Part shown: positions 16,320 to 25,153 of the stretch, in pieces
Position numbering within the stretch: position 1 is the stretch's first letter
Layout: each line of letters starts with the position of its first letter
From: JBDZVM01 sp040255675
Lineage (GTDB): Bacteria; Actinomycetota; Actinomycetes; Acidothermales; Acidothermaceae
Direction of reading: 5' to 3'
Assembly (NCBI GenBank): GCA_040255675.1
Contig: JBDZVM010000005.1
Location: 92,803 to 156,802, forward strand
DNA: 64,000 nucleotides
Made by a program: the position numbers and the translations under genes
Notes under the pieces: model-generated
Database searches by the model: none
The model's input: only the letters and a program-made list of their open reading frames with translations
What the model was told of the DNA's origin: nothing

Positions 16320-17789
16320 ATGCAAGCAGTGCATGCGGTGGTCGATCGGGTGCGGACAAACCTCTTCATTGGTGGAGAGTGGCGTAGCGGGTCGGACGGA
16401 GCGGCGATCGATGTCGTCGACCCCGCGACCGAGAAGGTGATCGCTTCTGTTGCGTCGGCGACCGTCGACGACGGCCTCGAAGCGGTAGCGATCGCCGAAG
16501 CGGCGGGCAAGGATTGGGCTCGGAGAGCCCCGCGCGATCGTGCCGAGCTACTTCGGCGGGTCTTCGAGTCGATGCTTGACGAAGCCGATTGGCTCGCCAC
16601 TCTCATCGCGCTCGAGAACGGCAAGACCATGGCGGACGCGCGCAGTGAAGTGGCGTACGCGGCGGAATTCTTTCGCTGGTTCTCCGAGGAAGCCGTCCGC
16701 AATATCGGCAGTGTGTCGTACGCTCCCGCGGGCGGGAGTCGGATCGTCGTGATGCATCAGCCGATCGGCGTGTCGCTCCTTGTGACGCCGTGGAACTTCC
16801 CGGCGGCAATGGCAACTCGCAAGATTGCGCCGGCGCTGGCCGCCGGTTGCTCCGTCATCCTCAAGCCAGCGAGCGAGACGCCACTCACCGCCCTGGCGAT
16901 CGGGCAGCTGCTCGAGCGTGCCGGTGTCCCCCAGGGTGTCGTGAATGTATTGCCGACGCGGAAGACGGCACTCTTTGTGCGCACGTTGCTCAACGACGAT
17001 CGGGTGCGCAAACTTTCCTTTACTGGTTCGACCGAGGTCGGTCGGGTCTTGCTGCGCGAAGCGGCTGAGTCCGTTGTTGACTGCTCCATGGAACTCGGTG
17101 GCAACGCACCCTTCATCGTCTACGCCGATGCTGACATCGACGCGGCGGTCGAGGGGGCGATGATTGCGAAGATGCGAAATGGTGGGCAAGCTTGCACGGC
17201 GGCGAATCGCTTCTATGTGCACCGTGATGTAGCGGAAGTCTTCACCGAGCGCTTCACGAAAGCGATGGCGGACCTAGTGGTCGGCCCGGGCACCGAAGCA
17301 GGTGTCGACGTCGGCCCTCTCATCAACGGGGCCGCGAAAGAGGCGATGATCGAAACAGTCGAGCGCGGCCTCGACGCCGGTGCGTCGCTGACCACCGGCG
17401 GAGCTTACGACGGCGTGGGCTACTTTTACCGGCCGACCGTTCTTCGAGATGTGCCGGCCGACGCCCCATTCCTCAACAGCGAGATCTTTGGTCCGGTCGC
17501 GCCGATCGTTACTTTCGGGCCCGACGACGACGTGATCGCGTTGGCGAACGACACTGAGTACGGCCTCGCCGCATACGTCTACACTCGCGATTTGTCGAGG
17601 GCTCTGCGCGTCTCGGAGGCTCTCGATTACGGCATGGTTGGAATTAACCGCGGCATCGTGTCCGACCCGGCCGCGCCTTTTGGAGGTGCGAAACAAAGCG
17701 GGGTGGGCCGTGAGGGCGGTCACATCGGCATGCTGGAGTTCACGGAATCGAAGTATGTCAGCGTCGGGTGGGACTCCGCTGATGCCTGA
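16320..17789 (+). CDS. NAD(P)-dependent aldehyde dehydrogenase (succinate-semialdehyde dehydrogenase-like)
   Basis: 489 residues, with general base Glu258 (MELGGNAPF), nucleophile Cys292 (GGQACTAANRF), the TPWNFP motif and NAD-binding FTGSTEVG. It oxidises an aldehyde to the acid. Overall pattern is GabD-like; in this cluster it could act on a semialdehyde from ring cleavage. It begins 7 bp after the previous stop; ATG 16320 is the first start with AGGCGA before it. Confidence 0.9.
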   Translation: MQAVHAVVDRVRTNLFIGGEWRSGSDGAAIDVVDPATEKVIASVASATVDDGLEAVAIAEAAGKDWARRAPRDRAELLRRVFESMLDEADWLATLIALENGKTMADARSEVAYAAEFFRWFSEEAVRNIGSVSYAPAGGSRIVVMHQPIGVSLLVTPWNFPAAMATRKIAPALAAGCSVILKPASETPLTALAIGQLLERAGVPQGVVNVLPTRKTALFVRTLLNDDRVRKLSFTGSTEVGRVLLREAAESVVDCSMELGGNAPFIVYADADIDAAVEGAMIAKMRNGGQACTAANRFYVHRDVAEVFTERFTKAMADLVVGPGTEAGVDVGPLINGAAKEAMIETVERGLDAGASLTTGGAYDGVGYFYRPTVLRDVPADAPFLNSEIFGPVAPIVTFGPDDDVIALANDTEYGLAAYVYTRDLSRALRVSEALDYGMVGINRGIVSDPAAPFGGAKQSGVGREGGHIGMLEFTESKYVSVGWDSADA

Positions 17790-17860
17790 AAGGTTCTGCG
17801 CGCGACGAGCCTTCGTGGTACACCGGTGAACGATGACGATCGAGGAATGAGCGGGATCAC

Positions 17861-19045
17861 ATGGATAGTAAATTTGCGACGGTTGCCGGCGGCGACGTCA
17901 CGTCGATTGAGTCTGAGCGGCTCGTTCACAATTCCGTGTACCTAGACGAGCGTCTGTACAAGCACGAGCAACGCACCCTCTTCGCCAGCGTCTGGAACTT
18001 CGTGTGCCACGAGTCGGAGCTCGTCGAGCCAGGCACCTATTTCACAGTTCGTATCGCTGGCAACCCGATGATCGTCATTCGGGGTAAGGACGGCGTGATC
18101 AGGGCGCTGCACAATGTCTGCCGCCACCGTGGAGCGATGGTGCTCGAAGGTACTGGTCAGTGCGAAATGATGCGTTGTCCCTACCACTGGTGGACCTACA
18201 ACACGGAAGGCAAGCTGACAGGCGTGCCTGGGAGCCCGGCATACGAGAACACCGGGTTCGTTCGTGAAAACTTTGGTTTGGTGCCAGTGCGCACCGAAGT
18301 CCTCTACGGACTGGTCTTCGTATGCGTCGATGACAACGCACCGAGCCTGCGAGACTATCTCGGTTCTCGAATCGTCGAGGTCCTTTCCTCCCCACTCGGT
18401 AACGTCGAGATGGAAGTGATCCACAAACAGGAATTTGCTGTTCCGGTGAACTGGAAGCTGGTCGCGGAAAATCAGCGCGACGGCTACCACGTGCCTTTCG
18501 TCCATCCGATCTTCCGCTCGGCAAGTCCGGCGAGCCCCTACGAGCTGGTCGATAACGGGCATGCCGTGCAGTGGACCAAGCTCGACTACGACCGCCTGCC
18601 CGACGCGCTGAAGGGCGCGACCAAGTACGCATTGCCAGGCTTCGAAGGTGGCGGCGGCTACATCATGACACTCTTCCCTGACTTGATTTGCCAAGTGAGA
18701 AACAACTACTTCATGATCTCTAGTTCGGTGCCACAATCGATCAACAGCACAGTGGTCACGCGTCGCATCTTCGGGGTTGTCGGTGACGACGAAGAAATTC
18801 GGAAGACGCGCATGCTGTCAGCCGACGCGACGGCCCTCAGTTCCTACGAAAACGAGGACATGCCGGTGCTGATCAGGCAGGCTCACGGGCTCGACAACTG
18901 GGCGGTTCCCTACAGCCTCATCGCGCGCGGGCAACCGGCGACGTCCGGTACCCGCGGTGACGACAACAGACTTCGCCAGTGGTGGCAGTTTTGGCGCACT
19001 TACGTCGGTGCGCAAACGAACGCGAGCCCGATGGAACAGGGATAG
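17861..19045 (+). CDS. Rieske non-heme iron oxygenase, alpha subunit (second)
   Basis: 394 residues. Rieske ligands are Cys87/His89 and Cys106/His109; catalytic Asp207, His210 and His215 (NQRDGYHVPFVH). It has no adjacent beta subunit, so it is probably an alpha-only trimer, or it borrows another subunit. Its sequence differs clearly from the enzyme at 7966, so it probably acts on a different intermediate. It lies between an aldehyde dehydrogenase and pcaC/pcaD-like genes. Confidence 0.92.
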   Translation: MDSKFATVAGGDVTSIESERLVHNSVYLDERLYKHEQRTLFASVWNFVCHESELVEPGTYFTVRIAGNPMIVIRGKDGVIRALHNVCRHRGAMVLEGTGQCEMMRCPYHWWTYNTEGKLTGVPGSPAYENTGFVRENFGLVPVRTEVLYGLVFVCVDDNAPSLRDYLGSRIVEVLSSPLGNVEMEVIHKQEFAVPVNWKLVAENQRDGYHVPFVHPIFRSASPASPYELVDNGHAVQWTKLDYDRLPDALKGATKYALPGFEGGGGYIMTLFPDLICQVRNNYFMISSSVPQSINSTVVTRRIFGVVGDDEEIRKTRMLSADATALSSYENEDMPVLIRQAHGLDNWAVPYSLIARGQPATSGTRGDDNRLRQWWQFWRTYVGAQTNASPMEQG

Positions 19046-19132
19046 AAATTACGTTCACGATCTTCGGTGCTGGTGGGTGGCACCGATACCGGACGTTGAT
19101 GGCGAAGCTTCGTGACAACCGTAGGAGGACAG

Positions 19133-19450
19133 GTGCCAAGGACGCCGCTCGACAAGCTCAAGGAGGTGTCGTCCGATCTGGCTCAAGGCTTCGAACAACT
19201 TCGCAAGGGCGCGCTTGAAGGGGGTCCCCTGACGAATGATGTCGCGGAGCTGGTCATCGTAGGCGCGCTGACCTCGACCAGGCAGCATGGTGCCTTGCGC
19301 GTGCACATTCGCCGGCTTTTTCGAATGGGAGTCTCGCCGGAGGCGATCAGACACGCGATCATAGCGCCCTTCGGAGCCGCCTCGACCCTGACGGAGACGG
19401 TTGAGGCGCTTGATATCTTGCAGGAACTCATCGAGGGGAATCAGAACTGA
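19133..19450 (+). CDS. Carboxymuconolactone decarboxylase family protein
   Basis: 105 residues with the AhpD-like helical CMD fold (LTNDVAELVIVGALTSTRQHGALRVHIRRLFRMGVSPEAIRHAII). It resembles PcaC (gamma-carboxymuconolactone decarboxylase) and is followed by a PcaD-like hydrolase, the order of a beta-ketoadipate pathway fragment. It lacks the paired CXXC cysteines of AhpD peroxidases, which fits decarboxylase-type members. GTG 19133 has AGGAGG 4 nt upstream. Confidence 0.8.
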   Translation: MPRTPLDKLKEVSSDLAQGFEQLRKGALEGGPLTNDVAELVIVGALTSTRQHGALRVHIRRLFRMGVSPEAIRHAIIAPFGAASTLTETVEALDILQELIEGNQN

Positions 19451-20223
19451 TGGCGTCCGCACCGATGGTGCTGGCGCACGAGGTTCATGGCGCCGCTCAA
19501 TCGAAAGCCTTGGTTCTGCTGCACTCGCTGGCGCTCGACCGAAGCGTCTGGCGGCGAATCATCAAACCGCTCGCTAAGAAACGGGCGGTCATTGCGGTTG
19601 ATCTGCGCGGACACGGCGCCTCTCCGAGGAGTACGGCTTTTTCGATCGAGGACATGGCAGATGACGTCGCCACGACGTTGGCCGCGTTGGATCGGCGATC
19701 CGCGACCGTCGTCGGCATGTCCATGGGCGGTTGTGTCGCCCAGGCATTCGCCGTCAGGCATCCGGATCAGGTCGACGGGCTCGGGTTGATCGATACGACC
19801 GCCTGGTACGGCGCTGAGGCCCCTCGCGCATGGCAGGAGCGCGCGACAAAAGCACGCCAATCCGGTCTGCGGTCACTCTCACAATTCCAGTTGACTCGGT
19901 GGTTCGGTGACGACTTCAGGGTCGCAAACGAGTCGCTGTGTCAAGAACTTCTCGACGTCTTTGCCGCGAATGATCTCGACTCGTACGCCGCCGCATGCGC
20001 CGCGCTAGGAGCATTCGACGCGCGCGAACGGATCACGTCCATCACGACACCTACCGTCATCGTCGTCGGCGAGGATGACCGTGCGACCCCGCCATCGCAT
20101 GCGGCGGAGATCCAGCGTCGAATCAGCGGCGCCGTCATGCACGTGGTACCGAAGACAAGGCACTTGACCGCCCTGGAACGGCCGGACGAAGTCCTCGAGC
20201 ACCTCGATGGAATTCTGCCCTAG
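19450..20223 (+). CDS. Alpha/beta hydrolase, 3-oxoadipate enol-lactonase (PcaD)-like
   Basis: 257 residues with nucleophile Ser91 (GMSMGG), oxyanion segment LLHSLALDRSVW, an acid in GEDDRATPP and the C-terminal His in KTRHLTALERP. PcaD enzymes hydrolyse the enol-lactone to 3-oxoadipate; related enzymes hydrolyse meta-cleavage products. The start ATG overlaps the previous stop (TGATG), so the two are translationally coupled. The combination with the CMD gene is the main support for the lactonase reading. Confidence 0.83.
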   Translation: MASAPMVLAHEVHGAAQSKALVLLHSLALDRSVWRRIIKPLAKKRAVIAVDLRGHGASPRSTAFSIEDMADDVATTLAALDRRSATVVGMSMGGCVAQAFAVRHPDQVDGLGLIDTTAWYGAEAPRAWQERATKARQSGLRSLSQFQLTRWFGDDFRVANESLCQELLDVFAANDLDSYAAACAALGAFDARERITSITTPTVIVVGEDDRATPPSHAAEIQRRISGAVMHVVPKTRHLTALERPDEVLEHLDGILP

Positions 20224-20324
20224 CGTAGCCAAACAACCCACGGCGTCATCCGTGCGAGTGGAGGCGACAATGACGCTAACCGCCAACACGGCCTCAGCGC
20301 CCCGAACCGCTCGAGGAGTTGACC

Positions 20325-21119
20325 ATGGAGGCCTTTGATGCGGCCGCTGGTCGCGATGCCCCACGTCGCCGCGATCTCGAGGGCCGTACGGTCGTGGTCA
20401 CCGGTGCGGCAAATGGCATTGGCCGGGCCACGAGTTTCCGCTTCGCCGAGCGCGGCGCGAACGTGTTCGCGGTCGACAACGACGGCCGTCGGCTTGCCGA
20501 AACCGCGCAGGCGATCACCCGAGAAGGAGGGTGCGTTCGGCCGGTCGAATGCGACGTGACTGACCCCTCCGCCGTCGAAGGCCTTTCCCAAGTGGTAATG
20601 CGAGATTACGGCGCTCCAGATGTAGTAGCGAACGTCGTAGGTGGCGCGAAACTCGCGAGCGTTCTCGACATGGACCTGGCGCATTGGGACGCACAAGTGC
20701 GATTCAATCTGACCAGCGTTTACCTCATGTGTCACGCCTTTCTCGGCGCGATGGTCGAAAGACGCGAAGGTGTCATCGTCAACACGTCGTCCGGGTGGGC
20801 ATACATGCCCGCGCCCAATCGAAGCGCATACGCCGCCTGCAAGGCTGGAATTGTGGCGTTCTCTCGTGCCTTGGCGGCTGAGGTGGCCCCATACGGCATT
20901 CGTGTGAATGTGGTCGCGCCCGGACCGATCGTCACTGAGCGGATGCTCGCGCTCACTCGCGACGAGCCTGTTGCGCAGGCTAAGCAGACGTCCGTGCCGC
21001 TAGGGCGCCTTGGCGTGCCCGACGACGTCGCTACGGTCATCTCGTTTCTGGCCTCAGAGGCTTCGTCTTACGTATGCGGACAGGTGATCCATGTCAACGG
21101 CGGAGTAGTCATGCCATGA
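20325..21119 (+). CDS. Short-chain dehydrogenase/reductase
   Basis: 264 residues, classical SDR: cofactor motif TGAANGIG (26-33), NNAG-like VANVVGG, catalytic Ser in NTSSG and YAACK. It should be an NAD(P)-dependent alcohol/ketone oxidoreductase, such as a dihydrodiol or hydroxy-acid dehydrogenase. ATG 20325 has AGGAG 6 nt upstream. Its stop overlaps the pentapeptide-repeat gene by 4 bp (ATGA). Confidence 0.88.
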   Translation: MEAFDAAAGRDAPRRRDLEGRTVVVTGAANGIGRATSFRFAERGANVFAVDNDGRRLAETAQAITREGGCVRPVECDVTDPSAVEGLSQVVMRDYGAPDVVANVVGGAKLASVLDMDLAHWDAQVRFNLTSVYLMCHAFLGAMVERREGVIVNTSSGWAYMPAPNRSAYAACKAGIVAFSRALAAEVAPYGIRVNVVAPGPIVTERMLALTRDEPVAQAKQTSVPLGRLGVPDDVATVISFLASEASSYVCGQVIHVNGGVVMP

Positions 21120-22021
21120 GTGCTCACCATGCCTCGGTACCCGCGATAGACAAGGACCGGTTACGCGGTGCCGATTTGCGCGGCACCGACCTGCGCGGCG
21201 CCGATTTGCGAGGTGCGGACCTGCGCCGTGCCGACTTGCGAGGCGCTGACCTCCGAGGCGCTGACATGCGCGATACCGATGCGTCAGAGGTTGACTTCAC
21301 CGGCTCCCGTTTGAACAGTACAGACTTCCGTGGCGCACGGCTGGTCGAGGCGCGTCTTGGCCGCGCGCTTCTCGTGGACGCCGACTTCTCGGACGCCAAC
21401 CTTGAAGGTTCGTCGTTTTCCGACGAAGGCTCTACTGAGGAGTACTTGCTACACGTCTATTTGCAAGGCCGTGACGCCGTCGGTGCTAACCCCACGAACG
21501 CCGACCTCACTGGGGCGAACTTCACTAATGCCAACTTGGCACGCGCCGATCTTGCCGGCGCGGACCTGACTCGTTCCACGCTCACGGGCGCCGATATGCG
21601 GGCGGCCGACCTTTCTGCCGTGATGTTCTCCAATCCGCGCCGTCTCGGCAAGTACCACGGCATGCGCTTCAGTGGGGCGACGTTTCGATTGGCCACGCTC
21701 TTCGGCGCCGATTTGTCGGCCGCCGATTTGAGCGGTGCGACTTTCGTAGATACGGAGCTGTATCTCGCGAGCATGAGCGGCGCGAACCTTACTCGCGCGC
21801 GCTTGATCGGTGCTCTCCTACTCGAAGCCGACCTTCGCGGGGCGGTGCTCATAGACACGGTCTTTCTGCGCGTGGATTTGTCTGGCCTCCGGTGGCACGG
21901 ATTCGAAGGCCAGCCCGCAAGTTGGGAAGGCACTAGATGCCCTGACGGGATGCTCGCATCTGAGCACGGGGGCTCATGCGTAGGCGTCTTCTCTCAGGCA
22001 GAGTCGATGAGAGGAAGGTGA
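21116..22021 (+). CDS. Pentapeptide-repeat protein
   Basis: 301 residues, mostly A(D/N)LXX repeats: an N-terminal run of ADLRG repeats (residues ~17-50), a central interruption (EEYLLHVYLQGRDAVGANP), then more repeats and a non-repeat C-terminal ~40 residues. The fold is a right-handed quadrilateral beta-helix. No enzymatic residues are evident; known roles are scaffolding or DNA mimicry against gyrase. Its ATGA overlap with the upstream SDR puts it firmly in the catabolic operon, which is unusual. Function unknown. Confidence 0.88.
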   Translation: MSAHHASVPAIDKDRLRGADLRGTDLRGADLRGADLRRADLRGADLRGADMRDTDASEVDFTGSRLNSTDFRGARLVEARLGRALLVDADFSDANLEGSSFSDEGSTEEYLLHVYLQGRDAVGANPTNADLTGANFTNANLARADLAGADLTRSTLTGADMRAADLSAVMFSNPRRLGKYHGMRFSGATFRLATLFGADLSAADLSGATFVDTELYLASMSGANLTRARLIGALLLEADLRGAVLIDTVFLRVDLSGLRWHGFEGQPASWEGTRCPDGMLASEHGGSCVGVFSQAESMRGR

Positions 22022-22026
22022 GGCAC

Positions 22027-23115
22027 GTGGCTCTCGACGCACAAGGCCGAGATCTCGAGGACTTGCCGTTGCTGAGTCCTTATCAGGAATGGCAGCGAGG
22101 GGAGCGGGTGCCGATACACGAGGGTACCTCGATTCCAAGCCTGCATACGCTCGAAGTCGGTTCGTGGGAGCGTGTTGGGCAACGTGGCGCGTTGGTCACG
22201 CTTGCTGAGCAGGAGAGGGACGACGGCCAGCTCATCGAGATTTCGCCAGGCAATGAGACGAACGTGCTCCATCATCTTTACGAGTCGCTGGTCTTCGTCG
22301 TCGAGGGCCGTGGCGCGACCACCCTCTGGCAGCCGGACGGCGTCAAACAGACAGTCGAGTGGCGCCGCGGAAGCCTTTTCTCTCCGCCGTTGAATTGCTA
22401 TTACCAGCACTTCAACCTTGATGGTGAAAAGCCGGCCAGACTGTTCGCCGTCACGTCGGCACCGCTCACGATCAACCTTTACCATAACGAATCTTTCGTC
22501 TTTGAAAACGATTTCGTCTTTCGTGACAGGTATGGTGGCGAGCGCGACTTCTTCTCAGACGACGGCCGGCGGCTGGCACGCCGGGTGTTGAAAACGAATT
22601 TCGTGCCCGATGTCCGAGAGTTTCCGCTCCCGGAGTGGCGAGAACGGGGAGCCGGCGGCAAGAATGTCGTGTTCGCTCTCTCCAGCAACACCATGGTGTC
22701 GCACGTCAGCGAATTCCCTATTGGCACGTACAAGAAAGCGCATCGGCACACTGCGGGAGCGCACGTCATCATCATCGGGGGTGAGGGTTACTCGTTGCTT
22801 TGGTTTGAGGGCGATTCCAAAAAGGAACGGATCGATTGGCAAGACGGTACGGTACTGAGCCCGGCCGACAACCAGTACCACCAGCACTTCAATATCGGAA
22901 ACACGCCGGCGCGTTACCTCGCACTTCGGTGGAACTCGCCCGAGTTTCCTCCGCGCGGTTTTAACCAGACGGTGTTCCACAACGGCCCTGAGCAGGTCGA
23001 GTACGAAGACCAAGACCCAGAGATTCACGAGACTTTTGTCGAGGAGTGCGCCAGGCGCGGCGTGCAGGCTCGTGATGTCGCATCCAAGCGCGCCGAGTCT
23101 GCGCCGCGAGAATGA
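22027..23115 (+). CDS. Bicupin protein (gentisate-dioxygenase-like architecture), function unknown
   Basis: 362 residues with two cupin barrels. Cupin 1 has candidate metal ligands His82, His83 and Glu86 (LHHLYESLVFVVEG) and His128 (QHFN). Cupin 2 has His239, His241 and His246 (HRHTAGAHVIIIGGEG) and His285/His287 (YHQHFN). The layout resembles ring-cleaving bicupins such as gentisate 1,2-dioxygenase, but the sequence family is different. Similar proteins are, to my recollection, sometimes labelled ethanolamine ammonia-lyase-activating, presumably because of neighbours like the EutA-like gene here. GTG 22027 follows GAGGAAGG at 8 nt. The stop overlaps the next gene by 4 bp. Confidence 0.85.
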   Translation: MALDAQGRDLEDLPLLSPYQEWQRGERVPIHEGTSIPSLHTLEVGSWERVGQRGALVTLAEQERDDGQLIEISPGNETNVLHHLYESLVFVVEGRGATTLWQPDGVKQTVEWRRGSLFSPPLNCYYQHFNLDGEKPARLFAVTSAPLTINLYHNESFVFENDFVFRDRYGGERDFFSDDGRRLARRVLKTNFVPDVREFPLPEWRERGAGGKNVVFALSSNTMVSHVSEFPIGTYKKAHRHTAGAHVIIIGGEGYSLLWFEGDSKKERIDWQDGTVLSPADNQYHQHFNIGNTPARYLALRWNSPEFPPRGFNQTVFHNGPEQVEYEDQDPEIHETFVEECARRGVQARDVASKRAESAPRE

Positions 23116-24599
23116 GAGAGTCGCCAATCCTGCCGGCCGACGTCTCGCCGTCGGCGCGTCCGCTCTCCAGCGTTGGCATAGACATCGGATCCGCGACGAC
23201 CCAGGTTATGCTCTCGCGCCTGTGGCTCGACAACGCTGGAGAGTTCGTTACGAGTCGCCTCGAGGTTGTTTACCGAGAAATTCTATACGCCTCCGACCTG
23301 CAGCTGACCCCCTTTTCGGAGGCGAGAGAGATCGACCCGTCGGCGATCCGTTCGATCGTCGAAAAGGCTTACGTCGAAGCAGGAATCTCTCCCGGCGGGG
23401 TCGAGACTGGTGCGTTGATCGTGACCGGCGACGCTTCCCGCACCAGTAACGCAAATGCAGTCGCCGAAGCCGTCGCCGGGATGGCAGGCAGCTTCGTCTG
23501 CGTTGCGGCCGGTCCGAATCTCGAGGCACGCTTGGCGGCGCTAGGGTCCGGGGCGGTCGAGGAAAGCGCTCGGCGCGGGTCCTCCACCATGCTGCACGTC
23601 GACATCGGCGGCGCGACCACGAAATTCGCCGTCCTGGTGGGTGGAAGGATCGTCGAAACGGCCGCCGTCAACGTCGGGGCGCGCATGCTGACGTTTCGTG
23701 ACGTCGCGTCGGGAGCCCGCATCGTGGCCACCACTCCCGCGATGCGGCGGCTCGCGGCGTCCGAGGGCATCGATGTCACGGTGGGTAGAGAGCTCGATTC
23801 CGGCACGCGCTCACGGGTCGTACGAGCGCTCGCGCGCGACCTACTCGGATTCATTGAAGGTTTACCTAGGCCACCCGACGAGGTGGTCGACGAGCCCGTA
23901 ACCGGCCCGCTACTACATCCCGGCCCGTTCGAGGCCATCAGCTACAGCGGGGGTGTAGCCGCGTACATCAATGGCGAGGAGAGCCGCTCCTTCGGCGATC
24001 TCGGCCCTGATTTGGCGGCCGCGATTGTGGAGGAGTTGAAGGCGCTCCGCGCCGAAATCGTGCCGTTGCCGCGAAGTATCAGGGCGACTGTCTTGGGCGC
24101 GAGCCAGTTCAGCACGCGGGTCTCGGGTGCGACGACGTACAGATCGAGTTCGGTGGTCCTACCCATTCGAGGCTTGCGAGTGGTCTGCATGAGTGTGCCG
24201 CCGGGTGGTATCACGGCCAGTCTGGCCGAAACGCTCGTGCGTGACGCCTTTGCGCAAGTTGACCTTAACCCGGGGGAAATTCCCGCGGTCATCGCCATCC
24301 ACTGGGATGGTGAGCCAACGTTTTCGCGCTTGAACGCACTCGCCCGTGGGATTGACGCCGCAATACCGGCGGCCCAAGGTCATCCGCTCGCGGTGGCCGT
24401 CGTCAACGGCGACCTTGCGGGCGCCTTGGGTGCCCTCTTGCAAGAAGTGCGCGGCACGGGCAGCATCGTGTGCATCGACGAAGTCGCGCTCGACGAGATG
24501 GACGTCGTCGACATTGGCGCCGAAATATCGAACCCACCGGTGCTGCCTGTCACGATCAGGTCGATTCAGGCAAGTGTGCCAACCTCAACGATAGCGTAG
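23112..24599 (+). CDS. EutA-like reactivating factor (actin/HSP70-fold ATPase), no partner lyase nearby
   Basis: 495 residues. It matches EutA, the chaperone-like ATPase that releases damaged adenosylcobalamin from ethanolamine ammonia-lyase: VGIDIGSATTQVMLSRL (residues 21-37, phosphate 1 loop), ITGDASRT-type VTGDASRTSNA (~105), HVDIGGATTKFAV (162-174, phosphate 2 loop), a YSGGVAAY segment, and a C-terminus close to EutA's (IDEV...DVVDIG...VLPVTIRSI). No eutBC or other B12-enzyme gene is in the window. Translationally coupled (ATGA) to the bicupin. MutL-type (glutamate mutase) ATPases are the alternative family, but the C-terminus favours EutA. Confidence 0.85.
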   Translation: MRESPILPADVSPSARPLSSVGIDIGSATTQVMLSRLWLDNAGEFVTSRLEVVYREILYASDLQLTPFSEAREIDPSAIRSIVEKAYVEAGISPGGVETGALIVTGDASRTSNANAVAEAVAGMAGSFVCVAAGPNLEARLAALGSGAVEESARRGSSTMLHVDIGGATTKFAVLVGGRIVETAAVNVGARMLTFRDVASGARIVATTPAMRRLAASEGIDVTVGRELDSGTRSRVVRALARDLLGFIEGLPRPPDEVVDEPVTGPLLHPGPFEAISYSGGVAAYINGEESRSFGDLGPDLAAAIVEELKALRAEIVPLPRSIRATVLGASQFSTRVSGATTYRSSSVVLPIRGLRVVCMSVPPGGITASLAETLVRDAFAQVDLNPGEIPAVIAIHWDGEPTFSRLNALARGIDAAIPAAQGHPLAVAVVNGDLAGALGALLQEVRGTGSIVCIDEVALDEMDVVDIGAEISNPPVLPVTIRSIQASVPTSTIA

Positions 24600-24604
24600 T
24601 GTGG

Positions 24605-24620
24605 TATACTGTATTCAGAG
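24605..24620 (+). promoter_or_regulatory. Extended -10 promoter overlapped by operator site E
   Basis: TGG-TATACT (extended -10, hexamer 24605-24610) is overlapped by TACTGTATTCAGAG (24607-24620), which matches 12 of 14 positions of the perfect dyad at 7921. The start codon is only ~18 nt downstream, so the leader is very short and includes GAGGAGGAG. Confidence 0.68.
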
Positions 24621-24628
24621 GAGGAGCG

Positions 24629-25153
24629 ATGGAGCAGGGTGAGAGGACGGTCGAGCGCGAGCGCGATCGTGACGCACCGGAATTCAGCTTCTACGAAGCT
24701 GTTGTCTCGAAGATGGCCGACCGGCGTAAGCAGGCCCGCGAAGGCAATATCGTCATCAAGGGCTCCGAAATGCGGTGGCAGTTCAATCGCCAGGGCAAGA
24801 TCGGCTATTACTTTATGCATGATCTTATTCCCGGCAACGCCATCTCGGATTGGCGGGTATTCGCCCATGAGATCCACACCCATTCCGGCCGCCACATCCA
24901 TCAAGGCGGCCTCGTACTCTACGTGACCAAAGGCAAGGGTTACACCGTCGTCAACGGCAAGAAAGACGAGTGGGAAGCAGGCGACCTCATCTTGCTGCCC
25001 GTCGTGCCGGGCGGGTGCGAGCACCAGCATTTCAATGAAGACCCCAATGAGCCGAGCGAGTGGGTCGCGTTCATCTTCGAGCCAGTGCAATACGCGACCG
25101 GGGCGATTTTCCAGCAGACGGAGAACAACCCCAACTGGAAGGAGCCCAAGTGA
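24629..25153 (+). CDS. Single-domain cupin protein (QHFN type)
   Basis: 174 residues with a charged N-terminal helix and one cupin barrel: motif 1 HTHSGRHIHQGGLVLYVTKGKGY with several candidate metal ligands, motif 2 HQHFNEDPNEPSEW. It is related to the bicupin at 22027 by the shared HxHQGG/GKGY/QHFN pattern. Probably a metal-binding enzyme or subunit; reaction unknown. First gene of the operon controlled from operator E; its stop overlaps the next cupin by 4 bp (GTGA). Confidence 0.82.
   Translation: MEQGERTVERERDRDAPEFSFYEAVVSKMADRRKQAREGNIVIKGSEMRWQFNRQGKIGYYFMHDLIPGNAISDWRVFAHEIHTHSGRHIHQGGLVLYVTKGKGYTVVNGKKDEWEAGDLILLPVVPGGCEHQHFNEDPNEPSEWVAFIFEPVQYATGAIFQQTENNPNWKEPK

Noticed and set aside
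23112..24599. Ethanolamine utilisation operon
   Set aside because: Only an EutA-like gene is present; no eutBC, microcompartment shell or cobalamin genes are seen.
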